DNA from: Polyangiaceae bacterium
Lineage (GTDB): Bacteria > Myxococcota_A > Polyangia > Polyangiales > Polyangiaceae
Length of the DNA: 64,000 nucleotides
Direction of reading: 5' to 3'
NCBI GenBank assembly: GCA_025936045.1
Contig: JAICUB010000016.1
Span: 62,001 to 126,000, forward strand
Positions within the stretch are counted from its first letter, which is position 1. Each line of letters begins with the position of its first letter. The notes under the pieces are model-generated. The model searched no databases, was not told the DNA's origin, and saw nothing but the letters and a program-made list of their open reading frames with translations. Below are positions 38,852 through 47,691 of this stretch, one piece after another. A program made the position numbers and the translations under genes.

Positions 38852-39735
38852 CGCGCGGAGTCGAGGCGCACGCGGGAGCGAAACGCCGCCCGCCCGCGTG
38901 CGCCGACCTTGACCCGGTAGAGCGTCCCGTCGGCTCCACTGCCGCCGGGCGCTCCCACCGCGGTCGTCACGTAGAGCGTGTCGAGCTCACGGCCGGCGAA
39001 GGTGCACGAGGAGACGCGCTCGACGGGCATTTCGAGGCGTTCGGCGACGCTACCGTCAGGGCCGAGCCGAACGACCGCGAAGCCGCCCCAGCGCGCGCTC
39101 CAAAGCCGGTCCTGGTCGTCGATGGTGAGACCGTCGGGCCCCTCGCCGGGCTCGGCGACTTCGTGGAAGAGCGAGCGATTCGAAAGCGCGCCCGTCGCGC
39201 GCTCGTAGTCGAACGCGAAGATGCGGCGGTTCGTACTGCACGTCCAAAAGAAGCGCCGGAGGTCGCGCGTGAAGGCCATGCCGTTCGCGATGCCGGTCTC
39301 TTTGAGAACGCAGCTGATACTGCCGTCGAGATCGATTCGATAGAGTCCCCCGGTCCCGTCCGTCTGCCCGATGGTGCCAGCAAAGACGCGCCCTTCGGGG
39401 TCGGCGATCACGTCGTTGAAGCGCTTCATGTCCGGATCGATGCCTTCGCGCAGCACGCGGCGCCGACCGTCCGGTTCGAGCCGCGCGATGCGGTCGGCCT
39501 CGAACAAGAGCAGCGAGCCGTCTTCGTGTAGCGTGAAGCCACCGATGACCGGTCCCTCGTAAAAACACTCGTGCTCCCCGCTCGCGTGGTCGGCGCGAAA
39601 AAGGCGCCCGTTCTCGATGTCCACCCAGTAGACGCGCCCGTCGTCCGGGTTCCACAGCGGATTTTCCCCGATGAAGCAGTGGTAGTTCGCCACCACCTCG
39701 ACGGCCGCGCTCGCGGCCGCAGCCGCCACGCTCAC
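38848..39735 (-). CDS. SMP-30/gluconolactonase family protein (295 aa)
   Basis: GTG 39735 overlaps the upstream stop (GTGA), which fixes the start. It is a six-bladed beta-propeller with the family's metal-site residues: GENPLWNPDDGRVYWVDIEN (Glu), KRFNDVIADPEGRVFAGTIG (Asn), NGMAFTRDLRRFFWTCS (Asn) and GPDGLTIDDQDRLWSARWGG (Asp). Such enzymes hydrolyse aldonolactones or similar lactones, which fits a sugar-using organism. It converges on the membrane-protein gene with a 4-base overlap. Confidence 0.88.
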   Translation of the reverse strand: MSVAAAAASAAVEVVANYHCFIGENPLWNPDDGRVYWVDIENGRLFRADHASGEHECFYEGPVIGGFTLHEDGSLLLFEADRIARLEPDGRRRVLREGIDPDMKRFNDVIADPEGRVFAGTIGQTDGTGGLYRIDLDGSISCVLKETGIANGMAFTRDLRRFFWTCSTNRRIFAFDYERATGALSNRSLFHEVAEPGEGPDGLTIDDQDRLWSARWGGFAVVRLGPDGSVAERLEMPVERVSSCTFAGRELDTLYVTTAVGAPGGSGADGTLYRVKVGARGRAAFRSRVRLDSAR

Positions 39736-40397
39736 GCGAACGCCCGGCGCAGCCCCGCGACGACCTCGGACAACCCCTCGGGCAGCGCGCGCAGCGACAC
39801 GTCGAGATGCTCCGGATCGGACTCGATGGCCGAAACGGTCACCAGGGGAGAGAGCGCGTGGAGCGCCCGCTTCAAGCGCGCGTCGCTCGCGAGCTTCGGA
39901 TGCTTCATGAAATCGAGCACGATGCGATCGTCGCGCGCCTCGACGAGAAGCGGCGGTCGCTTCGGCATGTAGGCGGCGAGGTTGCCCGGCCTGCTGAGAT
40001 CGAGCGCGCCGGACTTGAGGAGCGCGGCAATGGGCGTCTCTTGCCGGTCGTCGAGCGCCTTCAGCCCGACGTCGCGCAGGCGGATCTCGACGCGCAGCGT
40101 CTCCGCGTCGAGCTTCAGCGCTTGGACGATGACGACGGCGGAGGCACGCACGGTCGTCCCCATCAGATCGAGCGTGGCGGCCACGCGGATGCCCGGCGGC
40201 ACGGCGGCGATTTCCACGTCCTTCGGCGCTCGCTTGCCGTCGAGGTTCGAGGCCAAAAATCTCAGGGCGACGATCGGGACGCCGAAACGGAGGCCGACCG
40301 CGTTGCGGACGACGCGCAGGACCTCCTCTGGATGGCGGCGAACGTAGCTCGCCGCCGCCTCCAACAGGGGAAGGGCCGAAGCAAGACGCGGTTTCAC
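39732..40397 (-). CDS. protein of unknown function upstream of the lactonase (221 aa)
   Basis: The start is GTG 40397 (VKPRLASALPLLEAAASYVR) or TTG 40409. The sequence alternates helix and strand (PEEVLRVVRNAVGLRFGVPI, PPGIRVAATLDLMGTTVRAS, ETLRVEIRLRDVGLKALDDR) and resembles a lipid-binding or DUF2993-like beta fold. The DLSRPGNLAAYMPKRPPLLV segment is distinctive, but I cannot name a family. It is translationally coupled to the lactonase gene. Confidence 0.5.
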   Translation of the reverse strand: MKPRLASALPLLEAAASYVRRHPEEVLRVVRNAVGLRFGVPIVALRFLASNLDGKRAPKDVEIAAVPPGIRVAATLDLMGTTVRASAVVIVQALKLDAETLRVEIRLRDVGLKALDDRQETPIAALLKSGALDLSRPGNLAAYMPKRPPLLVEARDDRIVLDFMKHPKLASDARLKRALHALSPLVTVSAIESDPEHLDVSLRALPEGLSEVVAGLRRAFA

Positions 40398-40462
40398 GGC
40401 TCGGAGCAAACCACAGCTCGGCAGCCGAGTGGGGGCGAAAATGGGCTACCGTTCCAAACCGG

Positions 40463-41188
40463 ATGCGACTCCTCAAGCTCGGACAGCTCATGGTGAGGAT
40501 GGTCGGAGGCGTGGATCGCGAAGGCGGCGGCGACGGACCGGTGCTCGTCTTGATGCACGGTTTCGGCGCGCCGGCGACCGATCTCGTTCAACTCCATCGC
40601 GCGCTGCAGGTTCCACCCGAGGTGCGCTTCGCGTTCCCCGCGGCGCCGCTCCTGCTCGACGCCAACGCGCCGGACGAGATGGCGGCGCGCGCCTGGTGGA
40701 TGATCGATTTTGCGCGGATGCAACAGGCGATGTTGCGCGGGGACGGCGCCCTGCTCGCCCGACAGACGCCGCCCGGCATGCCCCTGGCGCGCGCGGCCGT
40801 GAACGAGATGCTCGCGGCGCTCGAGCGCGATCATCGGGCGCCGCCCGAGCGTGTCGTGCTCGGCGGTTTCTCCCAAGGCGCGATGCTGGCGACCGACGTG
40901 GCGCTGCGCGCCGAGCGTCCGCCGGCCGGCCTCGTCGTCATGAGCGGCGCCCCGATTGCCGTCGAGGAGTGGAAACAGCTCGCGCCGAAGCGGGCCGGCA
41001 TGCCGGTGCTGCAGAGCCACGGCCGCGCCGATCCGGTTTTGCCTTACGAAGGCGCCGAGTGGCTGCGCGACCTGCTCGAGGGCTCGCTCCTCAAGGTTGA
41101 GTTTTTGCCCTTCAACGGCGGTCATAGCATCCCGAGCGGCGTCCTCGAACGGCTCGGCCCGTTCGTAGTGAGTGCAACGTCCCCCTGA
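40463..41188 (+). CDS. carboxylesterase/phospholipase, alpha/beta hydrolase (241 aa)
   Basis: The protein has VLVLMHGFGAPATDLVQLHR (oxyanion region), nucleophile elbow RVVLGGFSQGAMLATDVALR (GFSQG), VLQSHGRADPVLPYEG (Asp) and PFNGGHSIPSG (His), matching the YpfH/EstB phospholipase-carboxylesterase family. It hydrolyses short-chain esters or lysophospholipids. It is divergent from the gene at 40397 with only 65 bases between. Confidence 0.88.
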   Translation: MRLLKLGQLMVRMVGGVDREGGGDGPVLVLMHGFGAPATDLVQLHRALQVPPEVRFAFPAAPLLLDANAPDEMAARAWWMIDFARMQQAMLRGDGALLARQTPPGMPLARAAVNEMLAALERDHRAPPERVVLGGFSQGAMLATDVALRAERPPAGLVVMSGAPIAVEEWKQLAPKRAGMPVLQSHGRADPVLPYEGAEWLRDLLEGSLLKVEFLPFNGGHSIPSGVLERLGPFVVSATSP

Positions 41189-41209
41189 CGTGCTAGGCGA
41201 GGCGACCCC

Positions 41210-43654
41210 ATGTCCGAACCGGCCAGCGTCGCTACCGATCCCGAGCTCGCCCGCATCGTCGGCGAGGAAGAGGCGTGCCTCACGCGCGTCGAAGGACACC
41301 TCGAAACGCGGCCGATCATGCGCGCCCGCCGCACCGACGCCAGCGACTACGACGAGCGCCTCCTCGACTTGCGCGACCAGATCGCGGCCGCGCGCACGGA
41401 GGATCTCCCGCCGCTCGTGCAGGAGATGGAGCGGCTGCAAGCGCTCGCGAGCCGCTTGCGCGAGATCGAAGAGACTCAGGTCGACCGCCGCTCGCCGTAT
41501 TTCGGCCGGCTCGTGCTCGAGGAGAACGGCAAGAAGCGCGAGGTCTTGATCGGACGCGCGACGTACCTCGACACCTCGAGCAACGTGCGCATCGTCGACT
41601 GGCGCGACGCGCCGGTGAGCCGCCTTTACTACCGCTACGACGAGGGCAACGAGTACGACGAGGTCTTCGGCGGGCGCGAAGTCACCGGTACCGTCCAGGT
41701 CCGCAGGAGCCTCGGCATCGCCGAAGGCGAGCTCCGCCGCATCGGAGCGCCCCAGGGCACTTTCGTCCGCAATTCCAAGGGCTGGCGACGCATCGACCAG
41801 CAGGCGAGCCGGCTCCACGGCGGCGCGGGCACGGCCATCCGCGCCGAGCAGCACCGGCGCCCGGGTAAGCTCGGCACCGGCGGTGAGTCCGGCGACGACA
41901 AGACGCTGAAGGAGGTGACGGCGCTGATCGATCCGCGCCAGTTCGAGCTCATCACCCATTCCGACGCGGGGCTCGTCGTGATCCAGGGCGGCGCCGGCAG
42001 CGGCAAGACGACGATCGGCCTGCATCGCCTCGCCTACCTCGCCTTCCGCGATCCGCGCAGGTTTCGCGCCGACAGGATGCTCGTCATCGTCTTCAACGAC
42101 GCGCTCGTCCGTTACATCGCGGGCGTGCTGCCCGCGCTCGGCGTACCGGGCGTCACCGCGCGCACCTACGGCGACTGGGCCGCTCGCACGCGCCAGGGCC
42201 TCTACCCTCGTCTGCCGGCGAAGCACCACGAGGACACCCCGAGCGTCGTCACGCGGTTGAAGAAGCACCCCGCCCTGCTCGGCGCGGTCAAGAGCATGGT
42301 TACCGCGCGAGCGGAGCGCCTAGAACGCGAGCTCGCTACGGCGCTCGCGAGCGACGGCGATGCGGGCGTTGCCGTGGTCGACTCGTTGCGCGCGAGCGCG
42401 GGCAAGCCGCTCGTCCAGCGCTTTCACGCGGTGGGGGCCCTCGCGGCCGCCGAACTCGGCAAGAAGCTCTCGACGAACGGCCGCGTTGCGCTCGAACGCA
42501 TCGCGGCCCGAGCCGTGGCGGACGCACGCGACGTGCCCGCCGCGTGGGCCGAGCTACTCACCGATCGCGACGCGCTCTCGGCGGCGCTCGAACGCGCGGC
42601 GCCGGGCGCGTTCACACGCGGGGAGCTCGAACGCGCGCACGCCTGGTGCAGCGCGCGCACGGGCGAAGTGATGTCCGAGCTCGACACCGAGGGCGGCGTC
42701 AGGCGGGGGCGGAACCTCGTCGAGCGCGAGGAGCAGGAAGAAGCGCCGCGCCGCAAGCGCGGCGAGGACGGGGACGACGACGTCGATCTCGAGATCCGCG
42801 CGGGCGTCGACGGCCGCGACATTTCGGAGCGCGCGCGCCTCGACGTCGAGGACGACACGCTGCTCCTCCTCATCCACCAAGCGTTTCGCGGCCACCTCAC
42901 GCGCGGCGGCACCCAGCGCGAGCCCATCGTCTACGAGCACATCCTCGTGGATGAAGCGCAGGATCTGAGCCCGCTCGAGCTCTCCGTCGTGCTCGACACG
43001 GCGAGCAAGGCGAAGAGCGTGACGCTCGCGGGTGACGTGCAGCAGCGCATGCTGATGGACAACGGCTTCTCCGACTGGAACACCGTGCTCGGCGAGCTCG
43101 GCTTCTCCCACGTCGAGATCGAGCCGCTCAAGCTGTCCTACCGTTCCACGCACGAGATCATCGAATTTTCACGCGCCGTGCTCGGTCCGCTCGCTTCGGC
43201 CGACGCGCCCGCGGCGACACGCCACGGCGCGCCGGTCGAGCTCTTCGAGCTCGGCCATGCGGGAGACGCGGCCGCATTTCTCGCGGAAGCACTGCGCGAC
43301 CTCGCGGGCGAAGAGCCGACGGCGTCGGTGGCGGTCGTGGCACGCTTTCCGGAGCAAGCCGACGTCTACTTCCAGGCTCTACAGCGCGCCGAGGTGCACG
43401 GCGTCCGGCGCGTGGCCGAGCAGGATTTCTCCTTCAAGCCGGGCATCGACGTGACCGACGTCCGCCAAGTCAAAGGCCTCGAGTTCGATTACGTCGTGCT
43501 CGTCGACGTGACGGACAACGCGTATCCGGACGACGACGAAGCGCGCCATCTGCTCCACATCGGCGCGACGCGCGCGGCGCACCAGCTCTGGATCGTGACG
43601 GGGGGCAAGCCGAGTCCGTTGATTCCGAGGGAGTTGTTGGAGGGAGCGAGCTAG
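41210..43654 (+). CDS. HelD/UvrD-like superfamily 1 helicase (814 aa)
   Basis: ATG 41210. The N-terminal 100 residues are helical (EEEACLTRVEGHLETRPIMR; LPPLVQEMERLQALASRLRE), like the coiled coil of HelD. Walker A VIQGGAGSGKTTIGLHRLAY is at about residues 257-277, Walker B ILVDEAQDLSPLELSVVLDT at about 579, motif III-like VTLAGDVQQRM follows, and the C-terminal SF1 motifs are VKGLEFDYVVLVDV (V) and LLHIGATRAAHQLWIV (VI). HelD proteins remove stalled RNA polymerase from DNA; a DNA-repair role is the alternative. Confidence 0.82.
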   Translation: MSEPASVATDPELARIVGEEEACLTRVEGHLETRPIMRARRTDASDYDERLLDLRDQIAAARTEDLPPLVQEMERLQALASRLREIEETQVDRRSPYFGRLVLEENGKKREVLIGRATYLDTSSNVRIVDWRDAPVSRLYYRYDEGNEYDEVFGGREVTGTVQVRRSLGIAEGELRRIGAPQGTFVRNSKGWRRIDQQASRLHGGAGTAIRAEQHRRPGKLGTGGESGDDKTLKEVTALIDPRQFELITHSDAGLVVIQGGAGSGKTTIGLHRLAYLAFRDPRRFRADRMLVIVFNDALVRYIAGVLPALGVPGVTARTYGDWAARTRQGLYPRLPAKHHEDTPSVVTRLKKHPALLGAVKSMVTARAERLERELATALASDGDAGVAVVDSLRASAGKPLVQRFHAVGALAAAELGKKLSTNGRVALERIAARAVADARDVPAAWAELLTDRDALSAALERAAPGAFTRGELERAHAWCSARTGEVMSELDTEGGVRRGRNLVEREEQEEAPRRKRGEDGDDDVDLEIRAGVDGRDISERARLDVEDDTLLLLIHQAFRGHLTRGGTQREPIVYEHILVDEAQDLSPLELSVVLDTASKAKSVTLAGDVQQRMLMDNGFSDWNTVLGELGFSHVEIEPLKLSYRSTHEIIEFSRAVLGPLASADAPAATRHGAPVELFELGHAGDAAAFLAEALRDLAGEEPTASVAVVARFPEQADVYFQALQRAEVHGVRRVAEQDFSFKPGIDVTDVRQVKGLEFDYVVLVDVTDNAYPDDDEARHLLHIGATRAAHQLWIVTGGKPSPLIPRELLEGAS

Positions 43655-43673
43655 ACGCGCTACACTGTGAGAA

Positions 43674-43913
43674 GTGGATTCCGACTTCGAAGCGCGAGCT
43701 CGGCGCCGTCGTGAGGCGATGGTCGGCGGCATCGCGCGAAGCCACGAGGAGCTCGAGGAGCTCGATTGGAAATTCTGGAGAGGCGCGACTGGGTCAGATA
43801 GACTGACGGCGACCTGGCAGTTGGCGCAGGAAGGCTTCGCGATTCATGCCGCAGCCCGGCCTCCATCCGGATTTCAAGGACCTGCTTTCGGCGTTCGCCG
43901 GCGAGCAGGTTGA
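43674..43913 (+). CDS. small partner protein of the nucleotidyltransferase (79 aa)
   Basis: GTG 43674 gives a 79-aa protein, MDSDFEARARRRREAMVGGI then RSHEELEELDWKFWRGATGS, with SDRLTATWQLAQEGFAIHAA before an Arg-rich end. It overlaps the next gene by 68 bases in another frame. The ATxx(LxW)xxR-like helix and the overlap with an MNT-type protein suggest an antitoxin-like or partner subunit. Function is not established. Confidence 0.55.
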   Translation: MDSDFEARARRRREAMVGGIARSHEELEELDWKFWRGATGSDRLTATWQLAQEGFAIHAAARPPSGFQGPAFGVRRRAG

Positions 43914-44307
43914 ATATCTCCTCATCGGCGGCTACGCGGTGAGCTTCCATGCGCGCCCGCGTTTGACGAAAGATATCGACCTATTGGTCGCGGACACGCC
44001 CGCGAATCTAGCACGCGTGCACTCGGCGCTCGCGCGGTTCGGCGCACCCGATGCCGTCCTCGCTTCGTTGAAAGCGAGCACGGCGGACGACATCGTCTGG
44101 TTCGGCGTGGCGCCTGCGAGAGTCGACATCCTGCGCCGGGCCGACGGGATCGATTTTTCTACCGCGTATGCACGACGTTTGGAGGTGAGCTGGGAAGGCG
44201 TCCCCGTTTCCATCGTCGATCGTGAGGATCTCATCGCGGCCAAGCGCGCAGCTGGGCGTGAGCAAGACCTGCGCGACGTTCGAGCGCTCGAACGCTCCGA
44301 ACGGTGA
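43846..44307 (+). CDS. nucleotidyltransferase (AbiEii/MNT-like, DUF6036 type)
   Basis: The 153-aa protein has the minimal nucleotidyltransferase signature VEYLLIGGYAVSFHARPR followed by LTKDIDLLVADTP (GG-Y-A...T-K-D-(I/L)-D), the metal-binding Asp pair. It continues DDIVWFGVAPARVDILRRAD (third Asp) and DREDLIAAKRAAGREQDLRD, a typical ending of the AbiEii/DUF6036 group. These enzymes add nucleotides to tRNA or proteins as toxins or resistance factors. With the overlapping 79-aa gene it forms a toxin-antitoxin-like pair. Confidence 0.78.
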   Translation: MPQPGLHPDFKDLLSAFAGEQVEYLLIGGYAVSFHARPRLTKDIDLLVADTPANLARVHSALARFGAPDAVLASLKASTADDIVWFGVAPARVDILRRADGIDFSTAYARRLEVSWEGVPVSIVDREDLIAAKRAAGREQDLRDVRALERSER

Positions 44308-44355
44308 GCGTCCGACCGCCGGGCGGGAACACCCTCAACCTGCTACTCGATGCGC

Positions 44356-45213
44356 TCAGGCCGTCAGAAGTACGGGCAGTCCACGGCGATCCACGTGGGC
44401 GCGGTGGAGGCGCATGTCGCGGTCGACGGCGACGATTTCGCCGGGAGCGAAGGGTTCCCAGACGTTTTCGCCCTGGAGCGGCTCGCTCGAGACGATGAAG
44501 TGATTCACGTGCCCGCTCTGCGTGGGCGCTTCACACGCGGCCGAGAGGCTCGAGCAGCGCTCGCGATCGGAGCAGCGCCGTTTGTAGCTCGACCAGTAGA
44601 GATCGCGGCCGCCTTCGGCTGCGACGAGGAGCTCGCCGTCGGTCACCATCAGCGTGAGGAGCGCCGCCGACGCCGCCCCGCCGTCGACGAGGGCGCGCAG
44701 GCGCTGCACCGTGCGGCCGAGCGCGGCGCTCACCGTGTCGAGCTCGAATTTCTGCGCGAGCGGCCCGTGCTCGGCGAGCAACGTGAGGAACAGATAGAAG
44801 ACGACTTCGCTGTCCGTATCGCCCAGAATGAAACGGCGGAGCTCGGGCGCGACTTCGGCGACGAGCGTCTCCCGCAGCGCTTCGAAATTCGGGATATCGC
44901 CGTTGTGCGCGAAGACCCAGCGCCCGTATTGAAACGGATGGCAGTTCAGCACCGTGAGCGGCCCCTGCGTCGCTTTGCGCACGTGCGCGAGCACCGTCTG
45001 CGAGGAGACGACGCCGCTCAAGCGGTGAAACAACGAGTCGCCGAGAGCCGTCGACGGGCTGCGGGTGACGTGCGGTGAGCCGTCGACGTAGAACGCGACC
45101 CCCCAGCCGTCGGGATGTTGATTGCTCTGCACGCCGAGCGCGTTTTCCGCGGCGAGGAGCGAGCGGTGGACTTTGCTCGGGATGACGCTGCGGAAGCCGA
45201 AAAGGCGGCACAT
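44356..45213 (-). CDS. class II glutamine amidotransferase (YafJ-like, 285 aa)
   Basis: ATG 45213 starts MCRLFGFRS; after Met removal the Cys is the N-terminal nucleophile of the Ntn-hydrolase fold. Further family residues are NQHPDGWGVAFYVDG, VLAHVRKATQG, NCHPFQYGRWVFAHNGDIPN and LGDTDSEVVFYLFL. It has only the glutaminase domain, so its acceptor is unknown. The gap 45214-45488 is about 275 bases and must hold its promoter and that of the porin-like gene; I see no clear sites. Confidence 0.88.
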   Translation of the reverse strand: MCRLFGFRSVIPSKVHRSLLAAENALGVQSNQHPDGWGVAFYVDGSPHVTRSPSTALGDSLFHRLSGVVSSQTVLAHVRKATQGPLTVLNCHPFQYGRWVFAHNGDIPNFEALRETLVAEVAPELRRFILGDTDSEVVFYLFLTLLAEHGPLAQKFELDTVSAALGRTVQRLRALVDGGAASAALLTLMVTDGELLVAAEGGRDLYWSSYKRRCSDRERCSSLSAACEAPTQSGHVNHFIVSSEPLQGENVWEPFAPGEIVAVDRDMRLHRAHVDRRGLPVLLTA

Positions 45214-45488
45214 AGCCGTATCGGCTCTCAGTATCTCACCCTGCGCCCGCGCCGCAAAATTCGACTGAAAAGGGCTGCGGAACGGGTGTCGTCACGCGCG
45301 CATGGCCGGCTCGTCCGACAATGATCGCGAATTGTTCGTGATTTCCCGGCCATATTCGATGGAACCGATCCCACAAACCCGCTTCCCGATTTTGGAGGGG
45401 CCTGCTATGAGTGGGCGCCCTGAAACGCCCCGCGCGCCTCGACGACAGGTTGGTCGTCAGGTTCCGGCCCAACACGTACTGCGAGCCC

Positions 45489-47525
45489 ATGCGAAGGATT
45501 ATCCTTACCGGCCTCTTCCTCCTGCTTCCTGCAGCCGCTCACGCCCAAGCGCAAGGCGGTCCTGATTCGACCCCGGCCGAGAACAAGCCGGCCGAGACCG
45601 GAAGCCCCGGAGAGCCGAAGCCGGCAACCGAGCCCGCTGCAACCCCGGCGCCCACGCCTCCCCCCGCGACCACCACCAGCACGACGACTGCCGGCGCCGG
45701 CGCGAACGGCGCGGTCGACCTGACCCTGAAGCCGACGGCGCCTGCGGCCGACGACAAGCCGACGCATGCGACTCCGCCCGCGCCGACGTGGGTGTCCGGC
45801 GTGAAGAACGCCGACGAGAGCACCTGGAAATTCGACTACCACGGCTACCTCCGCGCCCCGATGCGCATCGGCCTCAACAAGCAGCTCCCGTCCGACACGA
45901 ACGGCTACAGCGTGAGCGGGTCGAAGGCGACGATTCACGAAGCGTCAATCCCGGACGACCAATACTTGAGCTTCTCGAGCACGGCGCACAACATGCGCTC
46001 CTGGGCCGAAGCCTTTTTCAGCTACGGTAACCAGCTCGCGAAGGGCGTCGTCGGCTTCGGTTCGTACAACCTCACCGAGGGCGGCTTCAACGACACGGAC
46101 GCGAACTGGGGCATCTCGCAGGCGTACGTGCTGCTCACGCCGGACCTCGGTTTCGAGAACGTGCGGCTCTGGGCGAAAGCCGGCGCCATCGTCGACCGCT
46201 ACGGTATGTCGGGCCGCTACGACGCCGGCGAGTACGACACCTACATGTTCGGCCGCACGCACGTGACCGGTGAAACCGCGCACGTCGATTACGACCTCAC
46301 ACCTTCGTGGACGCTCTACCTCGAGCAGGGCTTCGGCTCGCACAAGCCCGACCCGAATTCGTACAACAACGCCCGCTACACGATGCTTCACCACGAGCAC
46401 ATCGGGCTGAAGCAGGGGCGGGACCTCGAGTTCGGCGCGCACTACCTGATGTCGTGGTCGCAAGAGGAGTACCGCACGACCGCGTCGCGCGACGACGCGT
46501 TCACCACCGTCGCGTTCGACGCGACGGGCAAGGCGCCGCGGAACGGCTTGCCCCCGGGGCACCTCTGGGTCGCGGGCGTCGAGGCGCGGGCCGAGCTCGG
46601 CGCGTTCGGGTACATCTACGGCGCCTATTCGCACGTCGGCGCGGACTACGCGGTCACGGTCTCGCGCGCGATCGAGGTACTGAGCGCGTCGGGCGGCGGC
46701 GAGTTCGACCTCGGTGTCTCCAGCAACTATCTCGACAGCCCCGGCTGCCACGGCGCGCCGCCGAGCCACCCGTATCCAGGCGGAGCGAAGTCGCTCAGCG
46801 TGCCTAACGGTGCCCCCGAAAACTGGTATCCCCTCGACATCGACGGCTGTAGCGACGGCAACGGCAGCATCAACGCCTTGCACGGGCAATACGAGTTCAG
46901 CCTCACCAATTTCCGCCAGCAGATCTCGGGCGGACAGCGGTTCTGGGGCGCAGGCTTCGATGCGATCTTGAAGCTCTACGGCTTGGTCGCTTATGTCGAT
47001 AGCTGGGCGCGGGACACGACCAAGGCTGCCAAGACGGGCGGCAGCGCCGGCCTCCTCAATGAAACATCACTTCCTACCCGCTACAAGATCACCAAGAGCA
47101 AAATCGGCGCGGATCTGACCGTTCAGGCGCTCCCGTGGCTCTCCCCCGGCATCCGCTTCGATCGCGTCATGCCGAACAGCGAGATCACGCAGCAGTCGTT
47201 CTCCGTTCTTTCACCCCGGATCCAGTTCAAGTCGCAGTGGGTCACCCACGAGCGCCTGACCCTGGGCTACTCGCACTACTTCTACGATCAGCGCGTGTGC
47301 GAGCCGCAGGTGCCGTTCAGCAAGGCCGGCTCGATCGGCGGCACGGTTCCGAACACGATGGACGACCCCATGTCCGCGTATCGCTGCACCCAGGCGCCCC
47401 CATCACCGGTCCCCTACGACGGTTTCGGGGCGACGACCGCGAAGCAGGACGCGCAGACCCGCGCGCCGAACGTGACGCGTCCGGACGAAAACGTTTTCAA
47501 GATCGAAGCCACCATGTGGTGGTGA
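45489..47525 (+). CDS. outer-membrane beta-barrel protein (678 aa)
   Basis: ATG 45489 (MRRIILTGLFLLLPAAAHAQ) gives a cleavable signal peptide ending AHAQA. A Pro/Thr/Ala-rich spacer runs to about residue 100. A long run of amphipathic strands with aromatic girdles follows (WKFDYHGYLRAPMRIGLNKQ, GVVGFGSYNLTEGGFNDTDA, GRDLEFGAHYLMSWSQEEYR, AFGYIYGAYSHVGADYAVTV) and the protein ends in the aromatic motif KIEATMWW, typical of barrel insertion. It may be a porin or sugar-related channel, given the carbohydrate-active genes downstream. Confidence 0.75.
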   Translation: MRRIILTGLFLLLPAAAHAQAQGGPDSTPAENKPAETGSPGEPKPATEPAATPAPTPPPATTTSTTTAGAGANGAVDLTLKPTAPAADDKPTHATPPAPTWVSGVKNADESTWKFDYHGYLRAPMRIGLNKQLPSDTNGYSVSGSKATIHEASIPDDQYLSFSSTAHNMRSWAEAFFSYGNQLAKGVVGFGSYNLTEGGFNDTDANWGISQAYVLLTPDLGFENVRLWAKAGAIVDRYGMSGRYDAGEYDTYMFGRTHVTGETAHVDYDLTPSWTLYLEQGFGSHKPDPNSYNNARYTMLHHEHIGLKQGRDLEFGAHYLMSWSQEEYRTTASRDDAFTTVAFDATGKAPRNGLPPGHLWVAGVEARAELGAFGYIYGAYSHVGADYAVTVSRAIEVLSASGGGEFDLGVSSNYLDSPGCHGAPPSHPYPGGAKSLSVPNGAPENWYPLDIDGCSDGNGSINALHGQYEFSLTNFRQQISGGQRFWGAGFDAILKLYGLVAYVDSWARDTTKAAKTGGSAGLLNETSLPTRYKITKSKIGADLTVQALPWLSPGIRFDRVMPNSEITQQSFSVLSPRIQFKSQWVTHERLTLGYSHYFYDQRVCEPQVPFSKAGSIGGTVPNTMDDPMSAYRCTQAPPSPVPYDGFGATTAKQDAQTRAPNVTRPDENVFKIEATMWW

Positions 47526-47691
47526 TTAAAACCCTAGGAAGACACCGAGCCGCGACACCAGTGCCATGCTTGACGGCGCTCGCGCGGCCGCGAATACTCC
47601 CCCACAGCCACCGGGCCGAGCGATCTTAGTTGGACGTAGAGACCCGGCATTGTTCCAAGGTCCCACGTTGTTCGATTCGAGAGGTTCCTCC

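Noticed and set aside
40394..42268. 624-codon leftward frame opposite the esterase and helicase genes
   Set aside because: It covers two genes with catalytic motifs on the other strand. It is a GC-driven open frame.
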